Shown: in pieces, positions 1 through 9,811 of the stretch
How positions within the stretch are numbered: the first letter of the stretch is position 1
Layout of the letters: each line of letters begins with the position of its first letter
Made by a program: the position numbers and the translations under genes
Origin: Desulfotomaculaceae bacterium
Lineage (GTDB): Bacteria > Bacillota > Desulfotomaculia > Desulfotomaculales > Pelotomaculaceae
Length of the DNA: 64,000 nt
NCBI GenBank assembly: GCA_028702695.1
Contig: JAQVOH010000005.1
Location: 1 to 64,000 of the forward strand
Reading direction: 5' to 3'
The notes under the pieces: model-generated
The model's input: only the letters and a program-made list of their open reading frames with translations
What the model was told of the DNA's origin: nothing
Database searches by the model: none

Positions 1-107
1 ATATCAATATCTTCCCAGAATTTCAAGATTTCCGGTTCTCTTTCGGGCAGGTTGGCCCGCATCGGAAAATCTGTTTTAGGCAGGTTTAAAGTCTTACTGT
101 AGTCCAT
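1..107 (-). CDS. ileS: isoleucyl-tRNA synthetase, N-terminal fragment (runs off window start)
   Basis: Reverse complement from the ATG at 105-107 reads [36 protein letters not shown], a typical IleRS N-terminus; an upstream T-box supports it. Confidence 0.9.
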   Translation of the reverse strand, partial: MDYSKTLNLPKTDFPMRANLPEREPEILKFWEDID

Positions 108-194
108 CTTTCATAACCCTCCAAATTTAAACATAATCTGGACTTGCCTATTATAAATGAAATAGATTTGCTCTGGTAACCTATGGGAATGGCT

Positions 195-570
195 TTACAA
201 GTAAAAACCCGCCCCCAAAGGGACGGGATCATAACCCGCGGTACCACCCTAAATGCCGGCCAGCCAGTTATTAGCTGTTCAGGCCTGCCACTCCAGTCGC
301 CCGGTAACGGTGGCGAACCGGCCTGGCTTAATCCCCACAGGTTTCAGCCGGCGCCTCCCGGGTGATTTTTAACGTTTATCCGTACCCGGTTCCCACCACA
401 CCCGGATTCTCTGATCGGAATTACACGTCTACTCTTCCCGGTCATAGGCCGATATAATGCTCTTATAGACACTATGCTATAGCTAATTTTTTTAGTGTGT
501 AGACGACTGCTTTACGCATGTCTCTCAGCAATGTCGACGAGGCTGATAAAACAATGTATAATTCGGAAGA
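195..570 (-). promoter_or_regulatory. T-box leader upstream of ileS
   Basis: Minus strand contains the canonical T-box AGGGTGGTACCGCGGG (about 236-251) followed by a GC-rich terminator CCCGTCCCTTTGGGGGCGGGTTTTT; upstream stem III-like segment AGAGAATCCGGGTGTGGTGGGAACCGG. Outer limits approximate. Confidence 0.88.
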
Positions 571-688
571 CTTAACAAACAATATTATATAGAAAAGGCC
601 TTCTTGCGTCAACTTACCTACTATATTTACCCAACTGGCGGAAAATTAGTTACTCAACCTTATAAGTCTTAAGTCTTTACATTTGTTA

Positions 689-1009
689 TCAAGGAAGGCG
701 CTTCTGGACTTGTGACGCACTGACCCCTTTTATCTTGACAACTTTATTGCGTCCGGTATGGCCGGACAAGATCTCTACCTGACCCCGGCCGACCGACAAG
801 AGTTCGGCCAGGAAGGCACGGCACGCCTCGTTGGCTTCCCCATCAACTGGCGGCGCCGTCAGGCGTACCCGCAGGGCGTCCTCAAAAAGTCCCGCCACTT
901 GATTTTTTGAAGCTCGTGGCTGAACCCTAACCTTGAAGGAGACGCCGTCTTTTTCTTCTCTTAGCGGCAGCACATTAGAACCTCTCCTCCCTGATATTTG
1001 CCAGCACAT
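689..1009 (-). CDS. DUF167 / YggU family protein
   Basis: VRVQPRASKNQVAG...LRVRLTAPPVDGEANEACRAFLAELL...VEILSGHTGRNKVVKI matches the YggU family; true start probably internal. Confidence 0.85.
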   Translation of the reverse strand: MCWQISGRRGSNVLPLREEKDGVSFKVRVQPRASKNQVAGLFEDALRVRLTAPPVDGEANEACRAFLAELLSVGRGQVEILSGHTGRNKVVKIKGVSASQVQKRLP

Positions 1010-1814
1010 AGGTGATTATTCTACGCAGTTCCTCAATCAAGTCCACCAGGTGTTCACAGCCCTGAGGTCCGCCGACAATTTCAGCCAACTGTTTCTTAGT
1101 GCATGCAGTGAGCGCCAGACCTTTCAGGCTATTGGGGAGCAGCGCGCACTCAAAACAAACCTGGTCCGGCGCCCTGAGAAATTTGCCCGAGCATTCTTTA
1201 ACCCTGCCGGCAAGGTCCAGGTTGCACAACAAACCCAACTCATGGTAGGAGTCGCTAAAGCCACCATGAACGATCAGTCCGTTCGCCAAACGGTAAACAG
1301 AAAAGTTCTTCGAGCGGTTGAAAAGGTTTAACACGTGTTTCAACCCATCCACATACTCGTCCCACCGGCGTGTAACGCGATGGAGGTTACTTTGGTAACG
1401 GCAGGTGTCAACTTGAGACTTCTGCCAGTGATCACAATAGTCTTTTAGGGTAGCAAAGCCTCTCTCCTGGAAGAGAAAAGTTTCTGACTGGATAATGCCC
1501 CTGACGCATTCGGCTAGCAAATCCCGGGCCAGACCACCGGCATCATCACCAACCTCCCTCCGGAGCTCACGGCCTATATTAAAATAAGCGGTTGCTCCTT
1601 GCAGGCCAGGCGCCTCATGGCTGCCGTTACACCCCCCACCCGGCGAGCGGAATACTTCCCAGCGGGCATCTTTGATTTCAAAAGAAGTCTGGTCTGCCTT
1701 AAGCCTACCGGTTGCTTCTATATCTGTTCCCAGGATGGATGCCTCCGCCAGCAGTTCACCGGAATGGATGCCTTTCACTGAACAAAACCAGCTTTTCTGG
1801 TAGATTAACTCCAT
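975..1814 (-). CDS. DUF2889-like protein
   Basis: 279-aa ORF; C-terminal LAEIVGGPQGCEHLVDLIEE resembles the DUF2889 signature. Confidence 0.6.
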   Translation of the reverse strand: MELIYQKSWFCSVKGIHSGELLAEASILGTDIEATGRLKADQTSFEIKDARWEVFRSPGGGCNGSHEAPGLQGATAYFNIGRELRREVGDDAGGLARDLLAECVRGIIQSETFLFQERGFATLKDYCDHWQKSQVDTCRYQSNLHRVTRRWDEYVDGLKHVLNLFNRSKNFSVYRLANGLIVHGGFSDSYHELGLLCNLDLAGRVKECSGKFLRAPDQVCFECALLPNSLKGLALTACTKKQLAEIVGGPQGCEHLVDLIEELRRIITYVLANIREERF

Positions 1815-1837
1815 AAAATAAAAGCTCCTTGTTAGTT

Positions 1838-2476
1838 TTATTTTTTAGAAGCCAACAGCTCCGGGTGGCATAGGGTAATAAAATTATTCAGGATCCGGGC
1901 CGTCACGCCCCAGATAAAATGTTCACCGTACTCGTAAAAGTAAACGGGAAAAGACCACTGTTTCGACCAATCCCCTCTCTCTTTATAGCTCAGGGGCACC
2001 CTGTGGAATGGAAAATCAGCGGGATAGCGAGTCGCTACTTCCACCGTGCTTGCCCTGGGAGGAGAGGTAAAGTGCCCCAGCGGAGCCAGAAAAGTACTTG
2101 CAACTTCGCAGGGGTTGGGATTGATGTTTCCCCAGTCCTCAATGATCCCCAAATAAGGATATATCAGCGTGCCAGGCGGGGTAATCTGGTAGTCCAGGGG
2201 ACCGACCAATACCACCTTGTCTGCGCGGATGCCCAGTTCTTCAACTGCTTCGCGGATGGCCGTCGTCTGCGGTCGTGCCATTTCACCCGGTTCGACTTTA
2301 CCACCCGGAAAACAAACCTCGCCCGGTTGCCTGTTGAGACTTTCAGACCGCACTTCAAAAAGGACGTGAGGTATCCCCTCTTTTTTCACTATGGGCACAA
2401 GAACAGCCGATACTAGGCACTCACTTTCATTTTGAATTCTCGGCTGCCTACCGGCTATCCTCCTTATAAAATCCAA
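1838..2476 (-). CDS. NUDIX hydrolase (CoA pyrophosphatase-like)
   Basis: Nudix box GGKVEPGEMARPQTTAIREAVEELGI. Confidence 0.9.
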   Translation of the reverse strand: MDFIRRIAGRQPRIQNESECLVSAVLVPIVKKEGIPHVLFEVRSESLNRQPGEVCFPGGKVEPGEMARPQTTAIREAVEELGIRADKVVLVGPLDYQITPPGTLIYPYLGIIEDWGNINPNPCEVASTFLAPLGHFTSPPRASTVEVATRYPADFPFHRVPLSYKERGDWSKQWSFPVYFYEYGEHFIWGVTARILNNFITLCHPELLASKK

Positions 2477-2582
2477 TTTAACCCTCCTTAAAATGAGTGT
2501 TCAAAAAGCCTCCATGCTGGGAGGCTTGGGAAACTTTAAAATTAATTACTAAGAAAGGGAATATGCGGTTTATCCAGACAAC

Positions 2583-3131
2583 TCACGCAGTTTCTTCCAT
2601 GCATTCGTCCCCGGCAGAAAAGCTTTCTTCCTCGCCATCCAACAGTTTCATCTGCGTCTCCAAAAAAGCACGGAATTTCATTTTGAATACCCTGGATTCC
2701 CGTTCCACCTGGTGGTACTCTTCATAGATTCGCTGTACTTTTTCTTCAGCGCCCTTGATCATGACAGAGGCTTTCAGGTCTGCTTCCTGGATCAACGCCG
2801 TCGCTTCTTGTTCTGCCTCACGGGTTATCTGCTCAGCCTCAAGCCTAGCCTGGTCCAGGCGCAACGAGGTTTCCTTCTCAGCATTCTGTCTTAGTTCATC
2901 AACGCTCTTCTGGCCCATGATCATGGTGTTTTTAAGCACCTCTTCGATTTCACGGTAGCGAGCCATGCTCTGCTCCGAGAGGATCAGCTTTTCTTTCAGT
3001 GTATGGTTCTCCTGGAACAGTTCTTCATAGTCCTGGATAACCTGATCCAGAAAGGTGTCGACCTCTTCTTCGCGGTACCCGCGCATGGCCTTACGAAACT
3101 CTTTTTTTTGAATATCCAGCGGTGTAATCAC
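2583..3131 (-). CDS. divIVA: DivIVA domain-containing protein
   Basis: N-terminus MITPLDIQKKEFRKAMRGYREEEVDTFLDQVIQDYEEL followed by coiled coil. Confidence 0.93.
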   Translation of the reverse strand: MITPLDIQKKEFRKAMRGYREEEVDTFLDQVIQDYEELFQENHTLKEKLILSEQSMARYREIEEVLKNTMIMGQKSVDELRQNAEKETSLRLDQARLEAEQITREAEQEATALIQEADLKASVMIKGAEEKVQRIYEEYHQVERESRVFKMKFRAFLETQMKLLDGEEESFSAGDECMEETA

Positions 3132-3160
3132 AGTTTCTTCACCTCAGGTTGGCTTAACTT

Positions 3161-3275
3161 TTTTATCCAATTTCAATATTCCCACTTCTATAATTGGGAG
3201 TTCCACTTTTCTGCTTCGGTGGGGGTAGAGTCCCCCACCGAAGTCTCGATGTCCAGCTTTAGCTGACGAGTTCAC
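3161..3275 (-). repeat. three-hairpin dispersed repeat, copy A
   Basis: Minus strand GTGAACTCGTCAGCTAAAGCTGGACATCGAGACTTCGGTGGGGGACTCTACCCCCACCGAAGCAG...ending near AAATTGGATAAAAAA; same element at about 6467, 12370, 18986 and 21101. Confidence 0.85.
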
Positions 3276-3313
3276 CAAGGGTAGATGTGGTCAAAGTTCT
3301 TAGACTGGTGTGC

Positions 3314-4102
3314 TCAAACTAGCCTGTGCAGAAGGACCCCTGTCCTGCCGCTTTTGAGTGGCCCTTTAACAGCCGCAACAATTACCCGGCCTTTACCACG
3401 AGCGGAAAGCACGTCACCCTCTCCTATAAGTGCGGCAGGCTCCGGGCATACGCGCCAGTTAATACTTAGCCGCTCTGCTGCAATTTCCCTCACAACCTTG
3501 GATCGGGATATTCCAAACCCAGCTGCTGCCACTGCATCCAGGCGTAACGAGGAAACAGTAGCTTTGATTTCCCGGTATTGGGCTGACGGCAGCTGAAAAT
3601 CACTCTGTCCAAGCTCGGACACCAGCACTCCGGCCTGACCCACTTTGTGCAGGTTGGCCAGGATATAAGGGACCACCTCCCCGGCAACCACCACGTTGGC
3701 GCTATCCCCGGTCACTATGATGTCCCCAAACTTTTCCCGCTTCAGGCCTAGCCCCAAGAGTGCTCCCTGAAAGTCCCGGTGTTTGGCCCTGGAATGTTTA
3801 AAATTGCCCTTTATTAAAAGAAAACCTAAATTATAATCTTCTGGCAGTGGCTCAACACCAGTGGGGTGCATGGCCACCCTCTTCCGTTCTGCAACCGGGG
3901 AACCACCATCAGCCGTAGCCACTAGATCTAAACCCTGTACTACAGAAATGATAAGATCCGTCCGGTACGGATCCCAAAAATCAGTAACCTGGGTGCGGCC
4001 GCAATATAGCACTGTTTCGGCTTGGTCTAGAGACCTGGCCAGGATAGCCCGTTCCTCCCCGTCTGAAGCGCGGGATAAGAGTTTTTCCCGGTCCGTTTTC
4101 AT
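3314..4102 (-). CDS. ylmH: YlmH-like S4-domain RNA-binding protein
   Basis: S4-like C-terminus RSKVVREIAAERLSINWR...IGEGDVLSARGKGRVIV; sits in the divIVA-ylmH-yggT-sepF neighbourhood. Confidence 0.9.
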   Translation of the reverse strand: MKTDREKLLSRASDGEERAILARSLDQAETVLYCGRTQVTDFWDPYRTDLIISVVQGLDLVATADGGSPVAERKRVAMHPTGVEPLPEDYNLGFLLIKGNFKHSRAKHRDFQGALLGLGLKREKFGDIIVTGDSANVVVAGEVVPYILANLHKVGQAGVLVSELGQSDFQLPSAQYREIKATVSSLRLDAVAAAGFGISRSKVVREIAAERLSINWRVCPEPAALIGEGDVLSARGKGRVIVAAVKGPLKSGRTGVLLHRLV

Positions 4103-4368
4103 AATAAGAACAATAAAAACTTGATCACAATATTTCTCAATAGCTGTAACACAAAAAAGGCCACGATCGGGGAGAAATCCATCGCCCCAAAGGGCGGGAT
4201 AAAACGCTTAAAAACATTCAGGTAGGGGTCGGTAATCTCGTAAATAAACCGGATTAGAGGCTGATACGGGTTATGACGAACCCAGGAAAGCAGAATGCGT
4301 ATAATAATCAGGTAAGTATATACCTCAAAGGCCACGTTAACCGCCGTAATAATAATCCCCATGTTCAC
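4099..4368 (-). CDS. YggT family membrane protein
   Basis: IIRILLSWVRHNPYQPLIRFIYEITDPYLNVFKRFIPPFG. Confidence 0.93.
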   Translation of the reverse strand: MNMGIIITAVNVAFEVYTYLIIIRILLSWVRHNPYQPLIRFIYEITDPYLNVFKRFIPPFGAMDFSPIVAFFVLQLLRNIVIKFLLFLL

Positions 4369-4385
4369 CCCACAATAAACTTTCG

Positions 4386-5207
4386 CTATTTTTGCCCGGC
4401 GGACAATTTGCTGGAGCGATCGGCCGCTTCAGCCACCGCCTTCATTAAGAGGGAACGCAACGCCCCCTCCTCGAGAGCATATAAACCGGCGATGGTCGTG
4501 CCACCCGGTGTTGTAACCATGTCTTTCAGCTTGGACGGATGCTCGCCAGTTTCCAAAACCATTTTGGCCGACCCAAGCATGGTCTGGACAGTTAAAACTC
4601 TGGCCACATCCCTGGACAATCCCAGCCGTACCGCCCCGTCAATAAATCCTTCCATAATCATAAACATATAAGCTGGCCCACTGCCGCTTAAGCCCGTTAC
4701 ACAGTCCATCATCGACTCAGCTACCACCACCGCTTGACCGGTAGCTTTAAAAATAGCCAAAGCCTTCTCCATATTTGACTTGGAACTGAACTGGCCTGAG
4801 CATACTGCGCTGGCCCCTTGACCCACCAGGCAGGGGGTATTCGGCATCACCCGCACCACCGGAACGGGACCTTCGAAAAAGGATTCAATAAAACCGGTAG
4901 ATATACCTGCCACGATAGAAATAACGGTCAGTTCTGGGCGACCATGGGGAGCTATTTCTGTCAATAAACCCGATATTACCTGAGGCTTGACAGCCAGGAT
5001 CACAATATCGGCCGTGCCGGCAACAGTACAGTTATCCGCTGTTTGAATGCCAAACTTTTGCTTCAGGTATTCCTGCCTGGCGTCATTTATGTCGCTTACA
5101 TAGACTGAGGGGGGCTCCACCAAACCCGCACCCAAAAGGCCGGTGATCAAAGCCTCCGCCATAGCTCCCCCGCCTAAAAAGCCAATTTTCTTTTCTCGCA
5201 AAGGCAC
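4386..5207 (-). CDS. proC: pyrroline-5-carboxylate reductase
   Basis: N-terminal Rossmann GFLGGGAMAEALI and VTGLSGSGPAYMFMIMEGFIDGAV...TTPGGTTIAGL. Confidence 0.95.
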   Translation of the reverse strand: MPLREKKIGFLGGGAMAEALITGLLGAGLVEPPSVYVSDINDARQEYLKQKFGIQTADNCTVAGTADIVILAVKPQVISGLLTEIAPHGRPELTVISIVAGISTGFIESFFEGPVPVVRVMPNTPCLVGQGASAVCSGQFSSKSNMEKALAIFKATGQAVVVAESMMDCVTGLSGSGPAYMFMIMEGFIDGAVRLGLSRDVARVLTVQTMLGSAKMVLETGEHPSKLKDMVTTPGGTTIAGLYALEEGALRSLLMKAVAEAADRSSKLSAGQK

Positions 5208-5228
5208 GATACTACCTCCTTACGCAGT

Positions 5229-5687
5229 TTATGAACGTCCCCACGAAAAAATTCCATTTTCGCGGTTGTTCTCTTTTAACTCACTAGTAATATCCATATT
5301 GGCGGGCACAAAGAGGAAAACACCGTTGCCCACTTTTTGCTGGCTGCCGTTTAAAGCATAAGTTGCCCCCAAAACAAAGTCTACCACCCGCCGTGCCAGT
5401 TCGGCATCGGCTTGCTCCAGGTTTAATATGATCGGACGCCTGTTCTTCAGGTTGTCCGTTATTTCTTTGACCTCTTCAAAAGAACGGGGCTCCACCACAA
5501 CTACCCTTACCTGACGCTGAGCGTGCTGCAGGCTGACTACAGTACCCTTTTCTTTATCTCTCTCCCTTTTTCTCTGCCAACCCTGTTCCTCCTGGACTTC
5601 CTCATGGTTCTGTTTTACATCCTGGTCGCTGTCTTCATCCTCAAAGCCCATAAAGCCAAGTACTTTATCTACAAGTTTGACGGCCAT
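5229..5687 (-). CDS. sepF: cell division protein SepF
   Basis: MAVKLVDKVLGFMGFEDED...VVVVEPRSFEEVKEITDNLKNRRPIILNLEQAD; the ORF track extends the start to 5762 but the ATG at 5687 is the likely start. Confidence 0.92.
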   Translation of the reverse strand: MAVKLVDKVLGFMGFEDEDSDQDVKQNHEEVQEEQGWQRKRERDKEKGTVVSLQHAQRQVRVVVVEPRSFEEVKEITDNLKNRRPIILNLEQADAELARRVVDFVLGATYALNGSQQKVGNGVFLFVPANMDITSELKENNRENGIFSWGRS

Positions 5688-5727
5688 GTGTCTTCCCTCC
5701 CATAAATAATTTATGTTGTTGTATAGC

Positions 5728-6414
5728 TTACCTATCCCGCTCTCCAAAGATGGCCGTTCCAATGCGCAGGATATTGGCTCCTTCCTCTACTGCTACCTCC
5801 CAGTCTCCAGACATGCCCATGGAGAGGTAGTCCATCCTTGAGCCTGTCACCTTGTCTTCAACCTTTCGTGCAATTTCCTTCAACTGCCTGAACACCGGCC
5901 GCACCTCTTCCGGGTTTGCCGACCAGGGCGCGATTGTCATCAAGCCCTCCACGGAAAGTCCCGCCAGATCTGCGGTAGAAGTAATGAAATCAACAGTTTC
6001 CGATGGCGCGAGGCCGTATTTGGATTTTTCTCCTGCCACGTTTACCTGCACCAGCACTTTTACTACTTTACCCACCTCAGTAGCCGCCTGGTGGAGTTCC
6101 TCGGCCAGCGCCCAACGATCCAGGGAATGGATTAGATTTACTTTGCCGATTATTTTATTAACTTTATTGGTCTGCAGGTGACCGATCATATGCCATTCAA
6201 CACTAGGAGGCAATTTTTGGTACTTGCTTAGGAACTCCTGTACTCTGTTTTCTCCCAGCCGGTTAGCCCCACAGGCCAGTGCCTCCCTAATTATTTCAAC
6301 CGGAACAGTCTTAGTAACAGCTACCAGCTTAATCTCGCCGGGGTTGCGCCCGGCTCGCCTCGCTGCCACAGCAATATGCTCCTCCAGCCGGTTTAGATTC
6401 CCTATAACATCCAA
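5728..6414 (-). CDS. YggS family PLP homeostasis protein
   Basis: VAVTKTVPVEIIREALACGANRLGENRVQEFLSKY...WHMIGHLQTNKV...LSMGMSGDWEVAVEEGANILRIGTAIFG. Confidence 0.95.
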   Translation of the reverse strand: MDVIGNLNRLEEHIAVAARRAGRNPGEIKLVAVTKTVPVEIIREALACGANRLGENRVQEFLSKYQKLPPSVEWHMIGHLQTNKVNKIIGKVNLIHSLDRWALAEELHQAATEVGKVVKVLVQVNVAGEKSKYGLAPSETVDFITSTADLAGLSVEGLMTIAPWSANPEEVRPVFRQLKEIARKVEDKVTGSRMDYLSMGMSGDWEVAVEEGANILRIGTAIFGERDR

Positions 6415-6466
6415 AATAACAGCTCCTTGGTTTTTAGATAAGCCCCTTACAGATCCGGCTGTTGAA

Positions 6467-6568
6467 AGACTCTCACTTCTATATGTGGGAGTTCCACTTT
6501 TCTGCTTCGGTGGGGGTAGAGTCCCCCACCGAAGTCTCGATGTCCAGCTTTAGCTGGACGAGTTCACT
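6467..6568 (-). repeat. three-hairpin dispersed repeat, copy B
   Basis: Minus strand GTGAACTCGTCCAGCTAAAGCTGGACATCGAGACTTCGGTGGGGGACTCTACCCCCACCGAAGCAGAAAAGTGGAACTCCCACATATAGAAGTGAGAGTC; overlaps the stop codon of the HlyD-like gene. Confidence 0.88.
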
Positions 6569-7544
6569 CGACCCGTTGTTCTTCCCTGGCCAGCAAGGGG
6601 TTAGTCACATAACGACAATCCTCGTTAAGCTCTGGCCCGGATACAGCCAGCATACCTTCCAGTTCACCTTCAATGCTGACAGGTATCCAGTAAGCCCTTT
6701 TTTTGATGGAGAGAAAAATACCGGGCTGCCCTTCCCTGTCCACGATAGACCTGTGTGGTACAAGAAAACCCTCCAGAGTACGGGTAGTGATATTTAATTT
6801 TATTTTACGTTGATGCAACAACTGGTCCGGGTAAGCCGACAAAATGAAATATCCCTCCCACATGTCTCCCTTGTCTGACACTTTGAGTGGTTTGACCGAG
6901 AGGGCTAGCTCTTCCCAGGTAGCCTTCCACCAGGTGGGCTTGTCTGTAGTAAAGTCCGGAAAATTCGATTTGGTTATTTCTGCATAGATGTACACCGGGC
7001 TCAGATTATCGATAATCTTTAAGACCGGCTGTCCCTTTTCCACGCGGACTCCTTCAGAAGTGGCATTATTAGCTATTTTTTCTATTTCCGGAACAACTAA
7101 TACATCTATACTATTAGGAGAGAGCACCTGCTCCAACCCATCCAGATGAGTACAGTAGATACCCGCAACAGGCGTTGCAATATCATAGGTCACCCCACCA
7201 GCATCCGTCTGCACCGCTAAGACCTGGGCAGCTTTGGCGCCGGCTTCCAGCCGGTCTCCGTCGGCAGCGGCAAGGTGCAACTTCCCGCCAACCTGGGCAC
7301 GGAGCACATTTTCGTTTTTAAGCAATAGCCCTTCCAGTGGAACAACCCGGGCTACTTCCTTCCTGGTCATAAACTGAACATTTGAAACCTCGGCGACAAA
7401 TCGTCCCCAGAAGACAAAAGCCAACACCAGCAACAAAAATAGTATGCCCACGCTCCTGCGAAATGCGGTTGTCCGCCTCTTCTGCCTCGCAAACTTCGGG
7501 TCAGCCATATCTCTTATCATTGACATGCGATATTTTACCTTCAA
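6564..7544 (-). CDS. HlyD-like periplasmic adaptor / membrane protein
   Basis: N-terminal TM segment, LVVPEIEKIANNATSEGVRVEKGQPVLKIIDNLSPVYIYAEI barrel-sandwich-like segments; part of the sepF/yggS neighbourhood. Confidence 0.65.
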   Translation of the reverse strand: MKVKYRMSMIRDMADPKFARQKRRTTAFRRSVGILFLLLVLAFVFWGRFVAEVSNVQFMTRKEVARVVPLEGLLLKNENVLRAQVGGKLHLAAADGDRLEAGAKAAQVLAVQTDAGGVTYDIATPVAGIYCTHLDGLEQVLSPNSIDVLVVPEIEKIANNATSEGVRVEKGQPVLKIIDNLSPVYIYAEITKSNFPDFTTDKPTWWKATWEELALSVKPLKVSDKGDMWEGYFILSAYPDQLLHQRKIKLNITTRTLEGFLVPHRSIVDREGQPGIFLSIKKRAYWIPVSIEGELEGMLAVSGPELNEDCRYVTNPLLAREEQRVE

Positions 7545-7689
7545 ATGGAAAGTTTATTCGACGGCAGGAAGCCAAATCCTGCGTAAGAAAGCCTGATTAG
7601 CGCTTTTTTAAAAAATTAACGGTAATAATTACTGCGGCTGACCAATCATCCATGAAATTTTATCCAGGAAACAAGCCAATATTTTAAGG

Positions 7690-9084
7690 CTATTTACTAT
7701 GGTTGGGTACGATTAAAGGCAGCACAAACGAAAAAGTGCTGCCCAAGCCCACATTACTCTCGACCTGTACACTTCCATGGTGGACGTCAACAATGTGTTT
7801 CACGATGGAAAGGCCGAGACCGGTGCCTCCCTGCTCACGAGACCTGGCCTTGTCGACCCGGTAAAAACGCTCAAAGACCCGGTGTAAACTTTCCTGTGGA
7901 ATCCCGATACCGTTGTCCTGCACATCCACTTTTAATTCATTTGGACCGGCAGAAGCCTTGATATAGATTTCACCACCCTGCAGGGTATAGCTGATCGAGT
8001 TATCGATAAGGTTAATCAAGACCTGACACAACATATCAGCATCACCTTCAAAAATCGGAAGGGTTTCAGGAGCGTCAACACCAATTGTTATTTCTTTTTC
8101 TAAGGCCTTGGGTTTCAAAATGGTCACGGCACTGTTAATCAAGTTACTGATGTTTAAAGGCTGCCAACTTGGAATGGTTTTGCGATCCTCTATTTTAGAA
8201 AGGTTTAAAAGTTCATCAATCAGCCTTGACAGCCGCTCCGTCTCAGTATTGATAATTTCTAGAAATGGCCTGGCAACTTTGGAGTCTACCACAGCTCCAT
8301 CCAACAGAGTCTCAGCAAATCCCCTGATCGATGTGAGGGGGGTCCTGAGCTCATGAGAGACGTTAGCGACAAAATCGCTGCGCATCTCCTCAACCCTTTT
8401 ACGCTCCGTGACATCTTTTAAAACGGCCACCAACCCTCCCTGGTCGGACCCACCGTTTTCAAGGGGGGTTACATTAACATAAAATATGAAAGGATCCGTG
8501 GTCTGAATTTCTACCAGTTTATTTATCGGCTGACCGGTTTCAAGAGCATGGTTGATCATTTTTTCCAATTCGTTGTTGCGTATAATACGGAATATATTTT
8601 TGCCCCTGCTAGCCTCCAGGGTTATTCCAAAAAGTTTTTCCACCACCGGGTTAATCAGGATTACGCGTCCCCAAGGGTCCATCGCTATTACCCCATCGGC
8701 CATACTGGTAAGGATCGCCTGGATTCTGTTTTTCTCTGCAATTATATCGTCAATGTTTGTTTTTAACTGCCTGGCCATATAATTGATGGAACGGGCCAGG
8801 TCGCCAATTTCATCCTGGGCAAAGATTCTTATTTCCTGCTCCAGGTTACCTCTGGCCATATCCTGGGCAATACTGGCCATTTCCTCCAAGGGGCTAATGA
8901 ACCTTGCATACATGATCAGGGCCAAAACGGTAGCAAAGAAAAAGGCCACCAGACCCGCATGCCAAAGGTTGAGCCGGTTAACTGAAGTAAGCAGGGACAG
9001 GGCAAAAAAAACCAGCAGCAAAAGAAAATAGCTGGCTATCGGACTCCAGCCAAGACGCCAGAGGGTGCCCAACCTATTTAACAT
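7690..9084 (-). CDS. sensor histidine kinase (HAMP-PAS-HisKA-HATPase), PhoR/WalK-like
   Basis: H-box DFVANVSHELRTPLTSIRGFAETLLDGA, N-box INLIDNSISYT, G-boxes DNGIGIPQESLHRVFERFYRVDKARSREQGGTGLGLSIVKHIVDVHHG. Confidence 0.95.
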   Translation of the reverse strand: MLNRLGTLWRLGWSPIASYFLLLLVFFALSLLTSVNRLNLWHAGLVAFFFATVLALIMYARFISPLEEMASIAQDMARGNLEQEIRIFAQDEIGDLARSINYMARQLKTNIDDIIAEKNRIQAILTSMADGVIAMDPWGRVILINPVVEKLFGITLEASRGKNIFRIIRNNELEKMINHALETGQPINKLVEIQTTDPFIFYVNVTPLENGGSDQGGLVAVLKDVTERKRVEEMRSDFVANVSHELRTPLTSIRGFAETLLDGAVVDSKVARPFLEIINTETERLSRLIDELLNLSKIEDRKTIPSWQPLNISNLINSAVTILKPKALEKEITIGVDAPETLPIFEGDADMLCQVLINLIDNSISYTLQGGEIYIKASAGPNELKVDVQDNGIGIPQESLHRVFERFYRVDKARSREQGGTGLGLSIVKHIVDVHHGSVQVESNVGLGSTFSFVLPLIVPNHSK

Positions 9085-9794
9085 ATGGTGCCCTCCTTAA
9101 GCCGGTAACCAACACCGCGTACTGTCTCAATAATCTGGGCCCCCTGCTGGTGTTGCTCGAGTTTTTGCCTGATATGACGGATATGGACGTCAACAGTACG
9201 TGAGTCACCCGCGTAATCGTACCCCCAGACCTGCTCTAAAAGCTGGTCCCTGGAAAAAACTTTGCCCGGGTAGCGGGCCAGAAAACGGATTATTTCGAAT
9301 TCCTTCAGGGTAAATTCCTGTTTTACACCGTCAATGTAAACGGCAAAACGCTCCTCATCAATGAGCATTCTCCCGTAATCCAACCGTCCCTTTGCCTGAA
9401 CCTCACCGGTTTTGCCTTCTTCCCGGGCGCTCCGGCGCAACCGGGCCTTCACCCGCGCTACTAGTTCCCTTGGACTGAAAGGTTTGGTAACGTAGTCATC
9501 AGCACCCATCTCCAAACCTAACACCCGGTCTAATTCGTCAGCCTTGGCGCTTAGCATAAGTATGGGGATATCCCTGGTGACAGGCTCGCGGCGCAGTTCC
9601 CGGCAGACTTCGATTCCGTCCATTTCCGGCAACATGATATCTAGGATGATTAAAGCTGGGATTTCGCTGCGGGCTAGTTCCAGGGCACTCGCGCCGTCGA
9701 GAGAAACGAAAACCTGATAGCCTTCCCTTTCCAGGTTAAAGCGGACCAGTTCCAATATATTTTTCTCGTCATCCACAACCAGTATCTTGGACAT
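9078..9794 (-). CDS. response regulator, OmpR/PhoB family
   Basis: MSKILVVDDEKNILELVRFNLEREGYQV...LDIMLPEMDG...MGADDYVTKPFSPRELVARVKARLRR...VWGYDYAGDSRTVDVHIRHIRQKLE; ATG at 9794 preferred over the track start at 9815. Confidence 0.95.
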   Translation of the reverse strand: MSKILVVDDEKNILELVRFNLEREGYQVFVSLDGASALELARSEIPALIILDIMLPEMDGIEVCRELRREPVTRDIPILMLSAKADELDRVLGLEMGADDYVTKPFSPRELVARVKARLRRSAREEGKTGEVQAKGRLDYGRMLIDEERFAVYIDGVKQEFTLKEFEIIRFLARYPGKVFSRDQLLEQVWGYDYAGDSRTVDVHIRHIRQKLEQHQQGAQIIETVRGVGYRLKEGTIC

Positions 9795-9811
9795 ACCCCA
9801 TCTTCTTTCGG

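Noticed and set aside
183-365. 60-aa plus-strand ORF
   Set aside because: Lies entirely within the T-box leader of ileS on the opposite strand.
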